Positions 36,354 to 45,193 of a DNA stretch of 64,000 nt are shown one piece after another (position 1 is the first letter of the stretch; every line of letters starts with the position of its first letter). The stretch is taken from the NCBI RefSeq assembly GCF_001831495.1, contig NZ_CP017689.1, positions 1,860,001 through 1,924,000 of the forward strand. The letters are read 5' to 3'. This DNA comes from Thalassotalea crassostreae. Lineage in GTDB: Bacteria; Pseudomonadota; Gammaproteobacteria; Enterobacterales; Alteromonadaceae. Both the position numbers and the translations under genes were made by a program. Under the pieces are notes generated by a model that searched no databases, was not told the origin of the DNA, and saw nothing but the letters and a program-made list of their open reading frames with translations.

Positions 36354-37295
36354 ATGCTGGTCGACAAAGCGAAGGTCGGAAAAATCGTAGCGCAAAGGTT
36401 AGGTTTGTCTAATTCACCTTTGCTTAGCGAAATTACACAAGGCCTATCGCACTGTTGCTTTAGAGCTATTGCTGACAAGCAAACATTATTCGTTAAAGTG
36501 TTTAGTGAGCGAAATGCATCAGTAAACGATCATAGCTTTATAGAGCAACAAGCGATGATTGCAAAACTAACCGGGGATTGTGGTCTTAGCCCTAAACTTA
36601 TCGATGTTGATAAAGAGCACCGGTTGCTAATAAATGAGTATGTTGCAGGGCAGTCGCCTAAATTAACTGCTTCTGATACCGAAGCCGATAAGGAAGCTGA
36701 TAAGCAAAGCACACAGACAATTAAAATATTGGCAGAGTGTGCTTATCGAACTCATCAGTTAGTCTTACCAGTCAGTGCTATTAAATTACAAAAAGTGATA
36801 CAGCAACTTTTGCGTGCGGTTAATTTAAGTGATGAACAAAACTCCGACATTTTAGGCCGCGTTAATCAAATCGTAGATGAGATCGCTATCGATAAAAGCA
36901 ACTTGGTAAGTTGTCATGGTGATATTAACTTAAATAATATTTTGCTAACCGATCATACAAATTGTCACATTGGAAGTAATCTAATTCAGTTGGTTGATTG
37001 GGAATATGCATGCTTAGCAGAGAGAGAATATGAGGTTGCTATGTGCGCTTCAATAAATCAACTATCCCGATCACAAACTGCAGACTTAGTTCATTATTAT
37101 CAGCAACTATCCAGTATAAACGGAGTTGCAACCGTTAAATTAGATAATAACAAGGTAACGCGTTACTTGGTGATTTGCAACATAATCAACCACTTATGGT
37201 TTTGTTTGTATGATTTGGATAATGCTGAGTCGGATTCAAGTATTAGCGGATTCGCCATTTATAAATTTATTTTAACTACTCTCCATCAATCATAA
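36354..37295 (+). CDS. Choline/thiamine kinase-like phosphotransferase
   Basis: 313 residues. APH/choline-kinase fold: SCHGDINLNNILL (Brenner motif, catalytic aspartate in HGD) at about 184-197, and the metal-binding DWEYACLAEREYEVA at about 213-228. The N-terminal lobe has FVKVF as the ATP lysine strand. Size and motifs fit ThiK-like thiamine kinases and also choline or aminoglycoside kinases; the substrate is unproven. TAAGG lies about 11 bases upstream. It follows the YkoF-like gene by 38 bases. Confidence 0.8.
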   Translation: MLVDKAKVGKIVAQRLGLSNSPLLSEITQGLSHCCFRAIADKQTLFVKVFSERNASVNDHSFIEQQAMIAKLTGDCGLSPKLIDVDKEHRLLINEYVAGQSPKLTASDTEADKEADKQSTQTIKILAECAYRTHQLVLPVSAIKLQKVIQQLLRAVNLSDEQNSDILGRVNQIVDEIAIDKSNLVSCHGDINLNNILLTDHTNCHIGSNLIQLVDWEYACLAEREYEVAMCASINQLSRSQTADLVHYYQQLSSINGVATVKLDNNKVTRYLVICNIINHLWFCLYDLDNAESDSSISGFAIYKFILTTLHQS

Positions 37296-37383
37296 AGCTG
37301 AGTTTTAGCGCTATATTTGAGATAAATAACCGATTCGTCGGGACTAACTACAGTGTTATTAATACAAATTTCACAGATAATTA

Positions 37384-38493
37384 ATGGTACAAATACTATT
37401 TCCATTAATTAAGAGTATCATTTTGAATTGGAAAGACTTTATAGAAAACCGTAATCGTTTTTTCTGGTTGCTACATTTAGGTGGCTGGCTCGGTTTTGCC
37501 TTGGTTAATTATCTTGGCTCACTGTTACATGATGTCAGAGACTTATTTACATGGATGATTTTCTTAAGTGCATATGCTGGAGCGCTGTTCTCGATACCAC
37601 TTCGTTATATCTACAAAAAAGCCTGGAGTTTTAAACCAATTTATATCGCCTTAGTGGTCTTTGCTGCGTCTTATATGTCGGGGCTCTTATGGCAAATAGT
37701 GAAAAATATTACTCACTGGGAAATTTATAAACACGGCTTTAGACCAGACAACTTGCTCTATTATACCCAATCAGCGGTTTGGTCATTTTATATAATGCTG
37801 TCTTGGAGTTTATTGTATTTTGGCATCAAGTATTACCAAATGCTCGAAGCTGAAAAACAAAAAGTTCTTAAAGCCAATAGCATGGCAAACCAAGCACAGC
37901 TTAAGATGTTGCGTTATCAATTAAATCCTCATTTCTTGTTTAATACACTTAATGCAATTTCAACGTTAGTTATGATTGATGACAATAAAACCGCCAATTC
38001 AATGGTAACTAAGCTTAGTGACTTCCTGCGCTATTCGTTAGATATGGACCCAATGAAAAAAGTTACGTTGGCCAATGAAATAAAAGCATTGAGCTTATAT
38101 TTGGAAATCGAAAAAGTTCGGTTTGAAGAGCGGTTAACGTTAAAATTTGAAATTCAGAACAACTGCCAAAACGCGTTGGTTCCGAGCATGATATTTCAAC
38201 CGTTAGTTGAAAACGCAATTAAGCATGCCATAGCAGTGCAAGAGCAGGGAGGATGTATATCGATTAGTGTGTCTCGCTTTGCTAATGATTTACAGCTTGA
38301 AATTGCTGACAATGGGCCAGGTGCAGATATTAAAGATGGCAGCCTATCTAGAGAGAATGGTGTTGGCTTAGCAAATACTCAAGAGCGACTTGCAACACTC
38401 TACGACAATAATTATTCGCTAGTAGTTAGTGACAATATTCCATCAGGCGTTAAAATAAACATTAGGATCCCATTTCAAGTAGATAATAGTTAA
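37384..38493 (+). CDS. LytS/AlgZ-type sensor histidine kinase
   Basis: 369 residues. Four membrane helices (about 25-45, 55-75, 83-105, 130-155) are followed by a His_kinase domain of PF06580: RYQLNPHFLFNTLNAIS with phosphoacceptor H183, the N-box at E276-N277 (ENAIKHA), then ADNGPGAD and NGVGLANTQERL. It has no recognisable extracytoplasmic ligand domain, so it probably senses a signal within the membrane. Its stop overlaps the next ATG by one base. The pair is related to AlgZ/AlgR and BtsS/BtsR-type systems. Confidence 0.92.
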   Translation: MVQILFPLIKSIILNWKDFIENRNRFFWLLHLGGWLGFALVNYLGSLLHDVRDLFTWMIFLSAYAGALFSIPLRYIYKKAWSFKPIYIALVVFAASYMSGLLWQIVKNITHWEIYKHGFRPDNLLYYTQSAVWSFYIMLSWSLLYFGIKYYQMLEAEKQKVLKANSMANQAQLKMLRYQLNPHFLFNTLNAISTLVMIDDNKTANSMVTKLSDFLRYSLDMDPMKKVTLANEIKALSLYLEIEKVRFEERLTLKFEIQNNCQNALVPSMIFQPLVENAIKHAIAVQEQGGCISISVSRFANDLQLEIADNGPGADIKDGSLSRENGVGLANTQERLATLYDNNYSLVVSDNIPSGVKINIRIPFQVDNS

Positions 38494-39317
38494 TGGAAAA
38501 AACGATCAAAACCATCATCGTTGATGACGAACCGCTAGCAAGAAAAGGTCTTGCTATCCGGTTAGGTGCGTTTGAACAGGTTGATATAGTTGCCCAATGT
38601 ACCAATGGTCGAGAAGCGATAGAAGCGATAATAAATATTAGCCCCGATCTGGTATTTTTGGATATTCAGATGCCACAAACCAATGGTTTTGAAGTTTTAA
38701 AGCAACTAAACGAACGTGGTATAGAAATGCCGATGATTGTTTTTGTCACCGCATTCGACCAATATGCGATAAAAGCGTTTGAAGTACATGCACTAGATTA
38801 TTTACTTAAACCGGTAGACCATGAGCGTTTGGAGCTTGCTTTAAATAAGGTGTCTAGCAGGTTAAATCGACATAAAGACAGCGAACACAAGGGCAAATTA
38901 GTTAAGCTAGTGAGTCATGTGACAGGTCAAGACTGCGAACAAATTCTACAAGACTTAGCGCAAAATAGTGAAGTGAATATCACCCAATATTCAGACGTTC
39001 TTGCAATTAAGGACGTTGGCGAAACAAAACTCGTACCTACCGAAGATATATTATGTATCGATGCCGCCGGTGACTACATGGTGGTTCACACGCATACCGA
39101 AACACATATCCTTCGAAAAACGATGAAGGAACTTGAAGAGATTCTTGATCCTAAGAAGTTCATTCGCATTCACCGTTCGACGATTATCAATAAAGGCTTT
39201 ATAGATAAGTTTGGCAACCACGTTAATGGTGAGTATTACGTGGTATTAACTAATCTAAAAGAACTTAAAGTAAGTCGCAGTTATAAAGATAAAGTTAAAC
39301 ACGCGGTTTTAGGATAA
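38493..39317 (+). CDS. LytTR-family response regulator
   Basis: 274 residues. REC domain with D11/D12, phosphoacceptor D57 (LVFLDIQMP) and the conserved lysine in LLKPVD; a linker region at about 125-165; then a LytTR DNA-binding domain at about 170-274 (ILCIDAAGDYMVVHT, FIRIHRSTIINKGFID, VSRSYKDKVK). The gene shares one base with its kinase gene, so translation is coupled. Target genes are not evident nearby. It converges on pfkA with only 35 bases between stop codons and no clear terminator. Confidence 0.93.
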   Translation: MEKTIKTIIVDDEPLARKGLAIRLGAFEQVDIVAQCTNGREAIEAIINISPDLVFLDIQMPQTNGFEVLKQLNERGIEMPMIVFVTAFDQYAIKAFEVHALDYLLKPVDHERLELALNKVSSRLNRHKDSEHKGKLVKLVSHVTGQDCEQILQDLAQNSEVNITQYSDVLAIKDVGETKLVPTEDILCIDAAGDYMVVHTHTETHILRKTMKELEEILDPKKFIRIHRSTIINKGFIDKFGNHVNGEYYVVLTNLKELKVSRSYKDKVKHAVLG

Positions 39318-39352
39318 AGATAGTTATAGCGGTTGTTAAATCACGTTATGTT

Positions 39353-40384
39353 TTAAAGCTTATGGGCTTTTACAATCTCTGCAATATCTAGTATTGAATT
39401 TTGCGCGGTGAGTAAACTACCGTTGACTTGCTTTTTGTGCTGAATCGCGTCATTAATATCGACAAAAAGCACATTTCCTGAAGATTCAGCTGTCATTACC
39501 ATATGCTTACCTTCATTGATTGCGCTAATAGCCGCTATAGACAGCTTTGTCGCCAATATTCTATCTTTTGCAACAGGTGAGCCGCCGCGTTGAATATATC
39601 CTAATACACAGGGGGTAGAATCGATATTTGCATATTCTTTCAAATCACTAGCCAGTTTATCTAAACCTCCAGGCCATAGGTTTTCGGCCACGACAATAAT
39701 GTAGCTCGATAAACCACGTTGCTCGCGGCAAGCATGAATATGTTCACTGATATTTCTTAGCTCTTTACCTGGGTTAGTAAAGCTCTCGAATGTTAAGACT
39801 TGTTCAGCTGCACTCGCAATTCCAACGTTTAGGGCCAGAAAACCACTATGACGGCCCATAACTTCAACCAAAAATATCCGCTCAAATGCATCTGCGGTAT
39901 CTCGAATCTTATCGATAGCGTCAAGCCCTGTATTTACTGCGGTAGCAAAGCCTATGGTGTTTTCTGTACCATCTATATCGTTGTCGATTGTACCGGGGAT
40001 ACCGATGAGTTGGCCTTGGTAAATCTTATTAAGGTTTAGTAAACCGCTAAATGAACCATCACCACCAATGACAATCAAAGCATCAATATTATTTGCGTTG
40101 AGGTTTTCGGCAGCTTTGGCTTGACCTGCTTGAGTAAGGAACTCCTTGCTGCGGCCACTTTTTAAAATTGTACCACCAAGATGGATAATATCTCTGACTT
40201 TAGCTTCATCGAGTTCAATATAATCATTATCGATTAAGCCATTGTATCCATGCTGGAAGCCAATTATTCGATGGTTGAAATGTAAAGACGCCAGGGTGAC
40301 TGCACGAATTGCTGCATTCATTCCTGGCGCATCTCCACCGCTGCATAATACCGCGATAGTTTTATTTTTAACCTGTTTAGTCAT
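39353..40384 (-). CDS. pfkA: ATP-dependent 6-phosphofructokinase
   Basis: 343 residues. CSGGDAPGMNAAIRA at the N-terminus, GGDGS at 107-111 (G109-type ATP pocket, unlike the GGDD of pyrophosphate enzymes), and the catalytic TIDND at 132-136 with D134; then the MGRHSGFLAL motif. It phosphorylates fructose 6-phosphate. It is longer than E. coli PfkA, and GGTILKSGRSKEF recalls sequences outside enterobacteria. Last gene of the hexR-pyk-pfkA run, 68 bases after pyk. Confidence 0.94.
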   Translation of the reverse strand: MTKQVKNKTIAVLCSGGDAPGMNAAIRAVTLASLHFNHRIIGFQHGYNGLIDNDYIELDEAKVRDIIHLGGTILKSGRSKEFLTQAGQAKAAENLNANNIDALIVIGGDGSFSGLLNLNKIYQGQLIGIPGTIDNDIDGTENTIGFATAVNTGLDAIDKIRDTADAFERIFLVEVMGRHSGFLALNVGIASAAEQVLTFESFTNPGKELRNISEHIHACREQRGLSSYIIVVAENLWPGGLDKLASDLKEYANIDSTPCVLGYIQRGGSPVAKDRILATKLSIAAISAINEGKHMVMTAESSGNVLFVDINDAIQHKKQVNGSLLTAQNSILDIAEIVKAHKL

Positions 40385-40452
40385 TGTTTTACTTCAATTT
40401 AAATTGCTATCCCTATTTTTAGCATAGCCGTTAAATCGAATTAAAACAGTAA

Positions 40453-41886
40453 TTACATAGTTAATACTTTTAAGGTGTTTGTGGCACCGATAGTTTCCAT
40501 CGCGTCACCACGAGTGAATATCACTAAATCACCTTCAGCAAAGTCCACTAAACCAGCAGTTCTTACTGCTTGTAAAACATCTTTTGACAACGCATTAGAA
40601 ACTGTTGAATCAAATGACACAGGGTATACGCCGCGATAAATTGCTGACTTTGATAGAGTTTTTACGTGACGTGATAAACAGAAAATCGGAAGACCTGAAG
40701 TAATACGAGACATTAACTTCGCAGTCTTACCAGATTCACTCAGTGAAATGATTGCTCGAACACCTTCTAAGTGGTTAGCGGCATACATTGCAGACATTGC
40801 TAATGTTTCAGAAATGTCAGTAAAGTTTAATTCATTACGGTGACCTGATTTATTCACAGAGCGCTGCTTTTCAGCACCTAAACAAACCTTTGACATTGCT
40901 TGAACTGTTTCTACCGGATATTTACCAGCAGCAGTTTCTGCACTAAGCATTACAGCATCTGTGCCATCTAATACAGCGTTTGCTACATCCATAACTTCTG
41001 CACGTGTTGGCATAGGTTGAGAAATCATAGTTTCCATCATTTGTGTCGCTGTGATAACAACACGGTCTAACTGGCGGCTACGAGCAATAATATGCTTTTG
41101 TTTACCAACAAGTTCGGCATCGCCAATCTCAACGCCTAGATCACCACGAGCTACCATTACAACGTCAGAAGCTAAGATAATTTCATCTAAAACTTTTTCG
41201 TCATTCACAGCTTCCGCACGTTCTATTTTTGAAACTAAACGAGCATTACAATTTGCTTCGTTAGCTAGCAATCGAGCTTCGCGCATGTCAGCAGCATCAC
41301 GAGGGAAGGAAACCGCAAGGAAATCAACATCAATTTTTGCAGCTAATTTAATGTCTTCTTTATCTTTGTCTGTAAGTGCAGCAGCAGAAAGGCCACCACC
41401 TTGGCGATTAATCCCTTTATTATTTGAAAGTGGACCACCAACAGTGGTGATTGTATTAACTTTGTTGCCTTCGATTGATTCAACTTTAAGCTGAACACGA
41501 CCATCATCAAGTAATAGGATGTCGCCCGCTGTTACATCATTAGGTAACTCTTTATAATCAATTCCGACAGAGTCTTTAGTACCAAGACCTTTGCCAAGAT
41601 CTGCATCTAAAACAAATTTGTCACCGATTTCTAATGTGATTGGACCATCTTTAAACGTTGATACGCGGATTTTAGGCCCTTGTAAATCACCTAAAATACC
41701 TACGTAAGTATTTAGTTCTTTGGCAACTTTACGGACGTTATTTGCACGTTCGATATGATCCGCAGGTACACCGTGTGAAAAGTTTAAGCGTACAACGTTA
41801 ACTCCTGCAGCAATAACATCGCGCAGTACATTATAATCGTCTGTTGCAGGGCCGAGTGTGGCTACTATCTTCGTTCTTCTTGGCAT
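40453..41886 (-). CDS. pyk: Pyruvate kinase
   Basis: 477 residues. [28 protein letters not shown] and [21 protein letters not shown], with [20 protein letters not shown]. Converts phosphoenolpyruvate and ADP to pyruvate and ATP. The length and [10 protein letters not shown] fit the PykA type. It follows hexR by 14 bases and precedes pfkA by 68, so the three probably share a transcript. The end has the C-terminal regulatory domain with GLPIFCLSR. Confidence 0.96.
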   Translation of the reverse strand: MPRRTKIVATLGPATDDYNVLRDVIAAGVNVVRLNFSHGVPADHIERANNVRKVAKELNTYVGILGDLQGPKIRVSTFKDGPITLEIGDKFVLDADLGKGLGTKDSVGIDYKELPNDVTAGDILLLDDGRVQLKVESIEGNKVNTITTVGGPLSNNKGINRQGGGLSAAALTDKDKEDIKLAAKIDVDFLAVSFPRDAADMREARLLANEANCNARLVSKIERAEAVNDEKVLDEIILASDVVMVARGDLGVEIGDAELVGKQKHIIARSRQLDRVVITATQMMETMISQPMPTRAEVMDVANAVLDGTDAVMLSAETAAGKYPVETVQAMSKVCLGAEKQRSVNKSGHRNELNFTDISETLAMSAMYAANHLEGVRAIISLSESGKTAKLMSRITSGLPIFCLSRHVKTLSKSAIYRGVYPVSFDSTVSNALSKDVLQAVRTAGLVDFAEGDLVIFTRGDAMETIGATNTLKVLTM

Positions 41887-41900
41887 TATTTTCTAACCTT

Positions 41901-42758
41901 TTATAAATGTTTATTTACGATATCAAATCGTGAACTACGTAAACTGTCTTTAACTTTTTTCAAGTTATCTCTAAATTTATCACCGCGACGCAGAGTAAAT
42001 CCGGTCGCTAATACATCAATGAGTGTTAATTGAGCAATTCTTGACGCCATTGGCATGTACAAGTCGGTATCTTCAGATACAACTGGAGAAAGAACAATAT
42101 TACATTCCTTCGCTAACGGAGAACCAGCATCGGTAATACCGATCACAATGGCGTCGTTTTCTCGAGCAATATGTGCAACCTCTACCAGTGGCTTTGTACG
42201 ACCTGTATGAGAGATCATAACCACTACATCGCCTTGAATACTGTTGATGCTGCTCATGCGTTGCATCAATATGTCATCAAAATAAACAACAGGAACATTG
42301 AATCGAAAAAATTTGTTTTGGGCATCATGGGCAACAATAGCTGAGGCACCTAATCCAAAGAATGATATCTTCTTTGCTTGAGTTAACACGTCAACAGCTC
42401 GGTTTATTAGACTTGTATCCAAACTTTTACGTGCCATTTCAAGGTTGGCCATTGTTGATTCGAATATTTTAGTCGTGTATTCGTCGGCACTATCATTTTC
42501 ATCTACATGTCTGTTTACATATGGAGTACCATTAGCAAGACTTTGTGCAAGATGTAGTTTAAAATCAGGGTAACCCTTAGTATCTAGACGACGACAAAAT
42601 CTATTGACAGTAGGTTCGCTAATATCAGCTTGTTTAGCCAAAGCAGCTATACTTGCATGGATTACTGTAGAAGGAGAGGCGAGTATAACCTCCGCCACCT
42701 TACGTTCAGATTTACTAAACGTTTCAAATTCATTGTTAATTTTTTCTAAAATGTTCAT
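41901..42758 (-). CDS. hexR: HexR transcriptional regulator (RpiR family)
   Basis: 285 residues. N-terminal RpiR helix-turn-helix (about 1-75; ISEPTVNRFCRRLDTKGYPDFKLHLA) and a SIS sugar-phosphate domain at about 125-255 (KISFFGLGASAIVAHDAQNKF, VMISHTGRTKPLVE). Known HexR proteins repress zwf, edd, pyk and gap genes and release DNA on binding 2-keto-3-deoxy-6-phosphogluconate. It lies divergent from zwf, and a perfect HexR-type palindrome sits between them at 42935-42949. First gene of hexR-pyk-pfkA. Confidence 0.95.
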   Translation of the reverse strand: MNILEKINNEFETFSKSERKVAEVILASPSTVIHASIAALAKQADISEPTVNRFCRRLDTKGYPDFKLHLAQSLANGTPYVNRHVDENDSADEYTTKIFESTMANLEMARKSLDTSLINRAVDVLTQAKKISFFGLGASAIVAHDAQNKFFRFNVPVVYFDDILMQRMSSINSIQGDVVVMISHTGRTKPLVEVAHIARENDAIVIGITDAGSPLAKECNIVLSPVVSEDTDLYMPMASRIAQLTLIDVLATGFTLRRGDKFRDNLKKVKDSLRSSRFDIVNKHL

Positions 42759-42901
42759 TACTAAACCCTTTAAAATTGCTGGTATTGAAAGTTATTTTTA
42801 TTAGACAGCAAGTTAATTATGAAAATTTATTTCATATATTTACCCGATAGTAACCATTTTTCAGTAAATTTGAAACATATATTGTTAAAATATTGCATAA
42901 T

Positions 42902-42931
42902 TTAGCAAATTTAACGGAATAAACTTATAAT
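42902..42931 (+). promoter_or_regulatory. Candidate zwf promoter
   Basis: TTAGCA (42902-42907) and a perfect TATAAT (42926-42931), 18-base spacer. The HexR palindrome starts three bases after the -10 box. Confidence 0.55.
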
Positions 42932-42934
42932 CCG

Positions 42935-42949
42935 TGTAATAAAATTACA
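42935..42949. promoter_or_regulatory. HexR operator between hexR and zwf
   Basis: TGTAATAAAATTACA, a perfect 6-3-6 palindrome that matches the HexR motif known from gammaproteobacteria. It overlaps the expected zwf transcription start, a position suited to repression. Confidence 0.88.
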
Positions 42950-43032
42950 TTTAGTGCTTTACCTATTGTTGAAAAGTGTTTAAATTAGTCCCTAAATGTA
43001 ATTTGTTTTCATTCAGCTTTAACGAGAATAAT

Positions 43033-44499
43033 ATGCCAGAACAAAATTTAAAAAATGCAGAAAACATTGTTTTACTGGGCGCTGGGGGTGATTTGTCACG
43101 CCGTAAACTGTTTGCCGCTTTATACCAATTAGAACGTGAAAATCAATTAGCTACAGTAAATAAAATTATTGGTGTAGCCAGAAACGACTTTGATAAAGAG
43201 CAATTTCAACAGTTTGTCATCGATTGCCTTAATGAGTTTATTCCCAAAGATATAGAAGAAAAGCCGCTTACTCGTTTTATTAGCCGTTTTGACTATGCCA
43301 AAGTGGACTTCTCTGATAAAAAAGCGTTCAAAAAAATTAAAGATTTAATACCAAGTAAGTCAGAAACGTTATATTACTTAGCTACTCCGCCGTCAGTGTA
43401 TGGCTTGATTTGTGAAGGTCTTAATGCACATGGACTAGATAACGAGTACGCACGCGTGATCATGGAAAAACCAATTGGTCATGATTTAGCATCATCAAAA
43501 GTTATTAACGATCAAGTTAATGAGTATTTTGAAGAGTCACAAATCTATCGTATAGATCATTACCTAGGTAAAGAAACTGTATTAAACCTCCTTGCATTGC
43601 GCTTTGCTAATTCATTGTTTAGTACTAACTGGGATCATAATTGTATAGATCATGTACAAATCACCGTAGCTGAAAGTGTTGGTATCGAAGGTCGTTGGGG
43701 ATTTTATGACGGCGTTGGGCAAATGCGAGATATGGTGCAAAACCACTTATTGCAAATATTATCGTTGTTAGCGATGGAGCCGCCAACAGATTTGTCCTCT
43801 GAAAACATACGTGACGAAAAATTAAAAGTTTTAAAAGCGCTTCGCCCTATTGATAGAACAAACATTCATGAGAAAACAGTTCGTGGTCAATATGCGAAAG
43901 GCCATTTAAATGGTGGTGTTGTTCCTGGTTACCTGGAAGAAGAAGGTGCAAATAAGAAAAGTACCACCGAAACATTTGTCGCGATTAAAGCTGAGATTGA
44001 TAACTGGCGTTGGGCTGGTGTACCTTTTTATATGCGTACCGGTAAAAGAATGCCATGTAAACACTCTGAAGTTGTGATCCAATTTAAGCATCAACCACAT
44101 AACATTTTTGGTCATAGTTTTTCGCAATTACCAGCTAATAAACTGACTATCCGTCTACAGCCTGATGAGGGTGTTGAATTAACGGTAATGAATAAAGTAC
44201 CAGGAATGACAAAGAATTTAGAAATCAGTGAAACTAAACTCGATTTAAGCTTCTCTGATGTCCACGACAATGAACGAGTTATTGATGCCTATGAACGTCT
44301 GGTATTAAGCGCGATTCACGGTAGCCAGGCATTGTTTATTCGTCGGGACGAAATTGAAGCAGCATGGACATGGGCTGATGGTGTGTTAGACGCTTGGGAA
44401 GCATCAAATGAACCACCTAAGTCATACAGCGCTGGGTCATGGGGGCCTGTAAGCTCTATAGCATTAATTGCTCGTGACGATAGAAGTTGGGAGGAATAA
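43033..44499 (+). CDS. zwf: Glucose-6-phosphate 1-dehydrogenase
   Basis: 488 residues from the chosen start (E. coli 491). NADP-binding LGAGGDLSRRKLFAALYQL at the N-terminus and the active-site signature RIDHYLGKE at about residue 175. Oxidises glucose 6-phosphate to 6-phosphogluconolactone. A longer frame begins at 42976 but lacks a ribosome site and adds a non-conserved segment; ATG 43033 follows ACGAGAAT. The stop overlaps the pgl start by one base. First gene of zwf-pgl-edd-glk-eda. Confidence 0.96.
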   Translation: MPEQNLKNAENIVLLGAGGDLSRRKLFAALYQLERENQLATVNKIIGVARNDFDKEQFQQFVIDCLNEFIPKDIEEKPLTRFISRFDYAKVDFSDKKAFKKIKDLIPSKSETLYYLATPPSVYGLICEGLNAHGLDNEYARVIMEKPIGHDLASSKVINDQVNEYFEESQIYRIDHYLGKETVLNLLALRFANSLFSTNWDHNCIDHVQITVAESVGIEGRWGFYDGVGQMRDMVQNHLLQILSLLAMEPPTDLSSENIRDEKLKVLKALRPIDRTNIHEKTVRGQYAKGHLNGGVVPGYLEEEGANKKSTTETFVAIKAEIDNWRWAGVPFYMRTGKRMPCKHSEVVIQFKHQPHNIFGHSFSQLPANKLTIRLQPDEGVELTVMNKVPGMTKNLEISETKLDLSFSDVHDNERVIDAYERLVLSAIHGSQALFIRRDEIEAAWTWADGVLDAWEASNEPPKSYSAGSWGPVSSIALIARDDRSWEE

Positions 44500-45191
44500 T
44501 GCATCACTTAAATGAATTTCAATCAAAAGCTGAATTAGACAATCAGTTTGCCGACGTTGTTACGGCGAATTTATCACAAGCAATTGCGAAAAATGGCAAA
44601 GCTAGCATCGCATTTTCTGGCGGCAGTACACCGAAAGGTTTCTTTCAAGCACTGTCTAACACAGATCTTGATTGGTCAAAAGTTACTGTAACTTTGGCAG
44701 ATGACCGATGGGTTGATGTTGACCATAACGATAGTAACACTAAGCTAATTAGAGAAAACTTGTTAGTTAATAAAGCAAAAGATGCATCGTTTTTTGTTTT
44801 AAAGCAAGGCGATGAATTAGACGATAATAGTCTTGAAGCTTTGAATGAACAAGCTCTGCAAGTGTTACCTTTAGATGTTGTTATTCTTGGAATGGGCGAA
44901 GACGGTCATACCGCGTCGTTGTTCCCGTGCAGCCAACAAATTTCGGTAGGGTTAAGTGACACTGCACAACCTGCACTGATGAAAGTTGTCCCTACTACAG
45001 CGCCATATGAGCGCATTACCTTTAATTTTTCAGCGTTAATCAATACCTCTAGTTTGTATCTACATGTTGTTGGAGATAATAAGAAACAAGTATTAGAACA
45101 AGCTCTAGCCAGCGATAACGCGTTAGAAATGCCAATACGTGCATTTTTAAGTCACCCGCAGAAAACCTGCGAAATATACTGGACTAAATAA
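44499..45191 (+). CDS. pgl: 6-phosphogluconolactonase
   Basis: 230 residues from the chosen start. DevB/Pgl-type motifs SFGGSTPKGFF (here FSGGSTPKGFF), TLADDRWV and LGMGEDGHTASLFP. Hydrolyses the product of Zwf. A frame begins 12 bases earlier with TTG, but GGAGG at 44490-44494 points to the ATG at 44499. Two bases separate its stop from edd, so the operon is tight. Confidence 0.95.
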   Translation: MHHLNEFQSKAELDNQFADVVTANLSQAIAKNGKASIAFSGGSTPKGFFQALSNTDLDWSKVTVTLADDRWVDVDHNDSNTKLIRENLLVNKAKDASFFVLKQGDELDDNSLEALNEQALQVLPLDVVILGMGEDGHTASLFPCSQQISVGLSDTAQPALMKVVPTTAPYERITFNFSALINTSSLYLHVVGDNKKQVLEQALASDNALEMPIRAFLSHPQKTCEIYWTK

Positions 45192-45193
45192 TT

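Noticed and set aside
41051..41494. 147-codon open frame on the plus strand inside pyk
   Set aside because: It lies antisense within a clear pyruvate kinase gene, and its composition is that of a shadow frame.
42976..43032. Upstream extension of zwf
   Set aside because: It adds 19 residues not seen in other Zwf proteins and would begin only 27 bases after the HexR box without a ribosome site.
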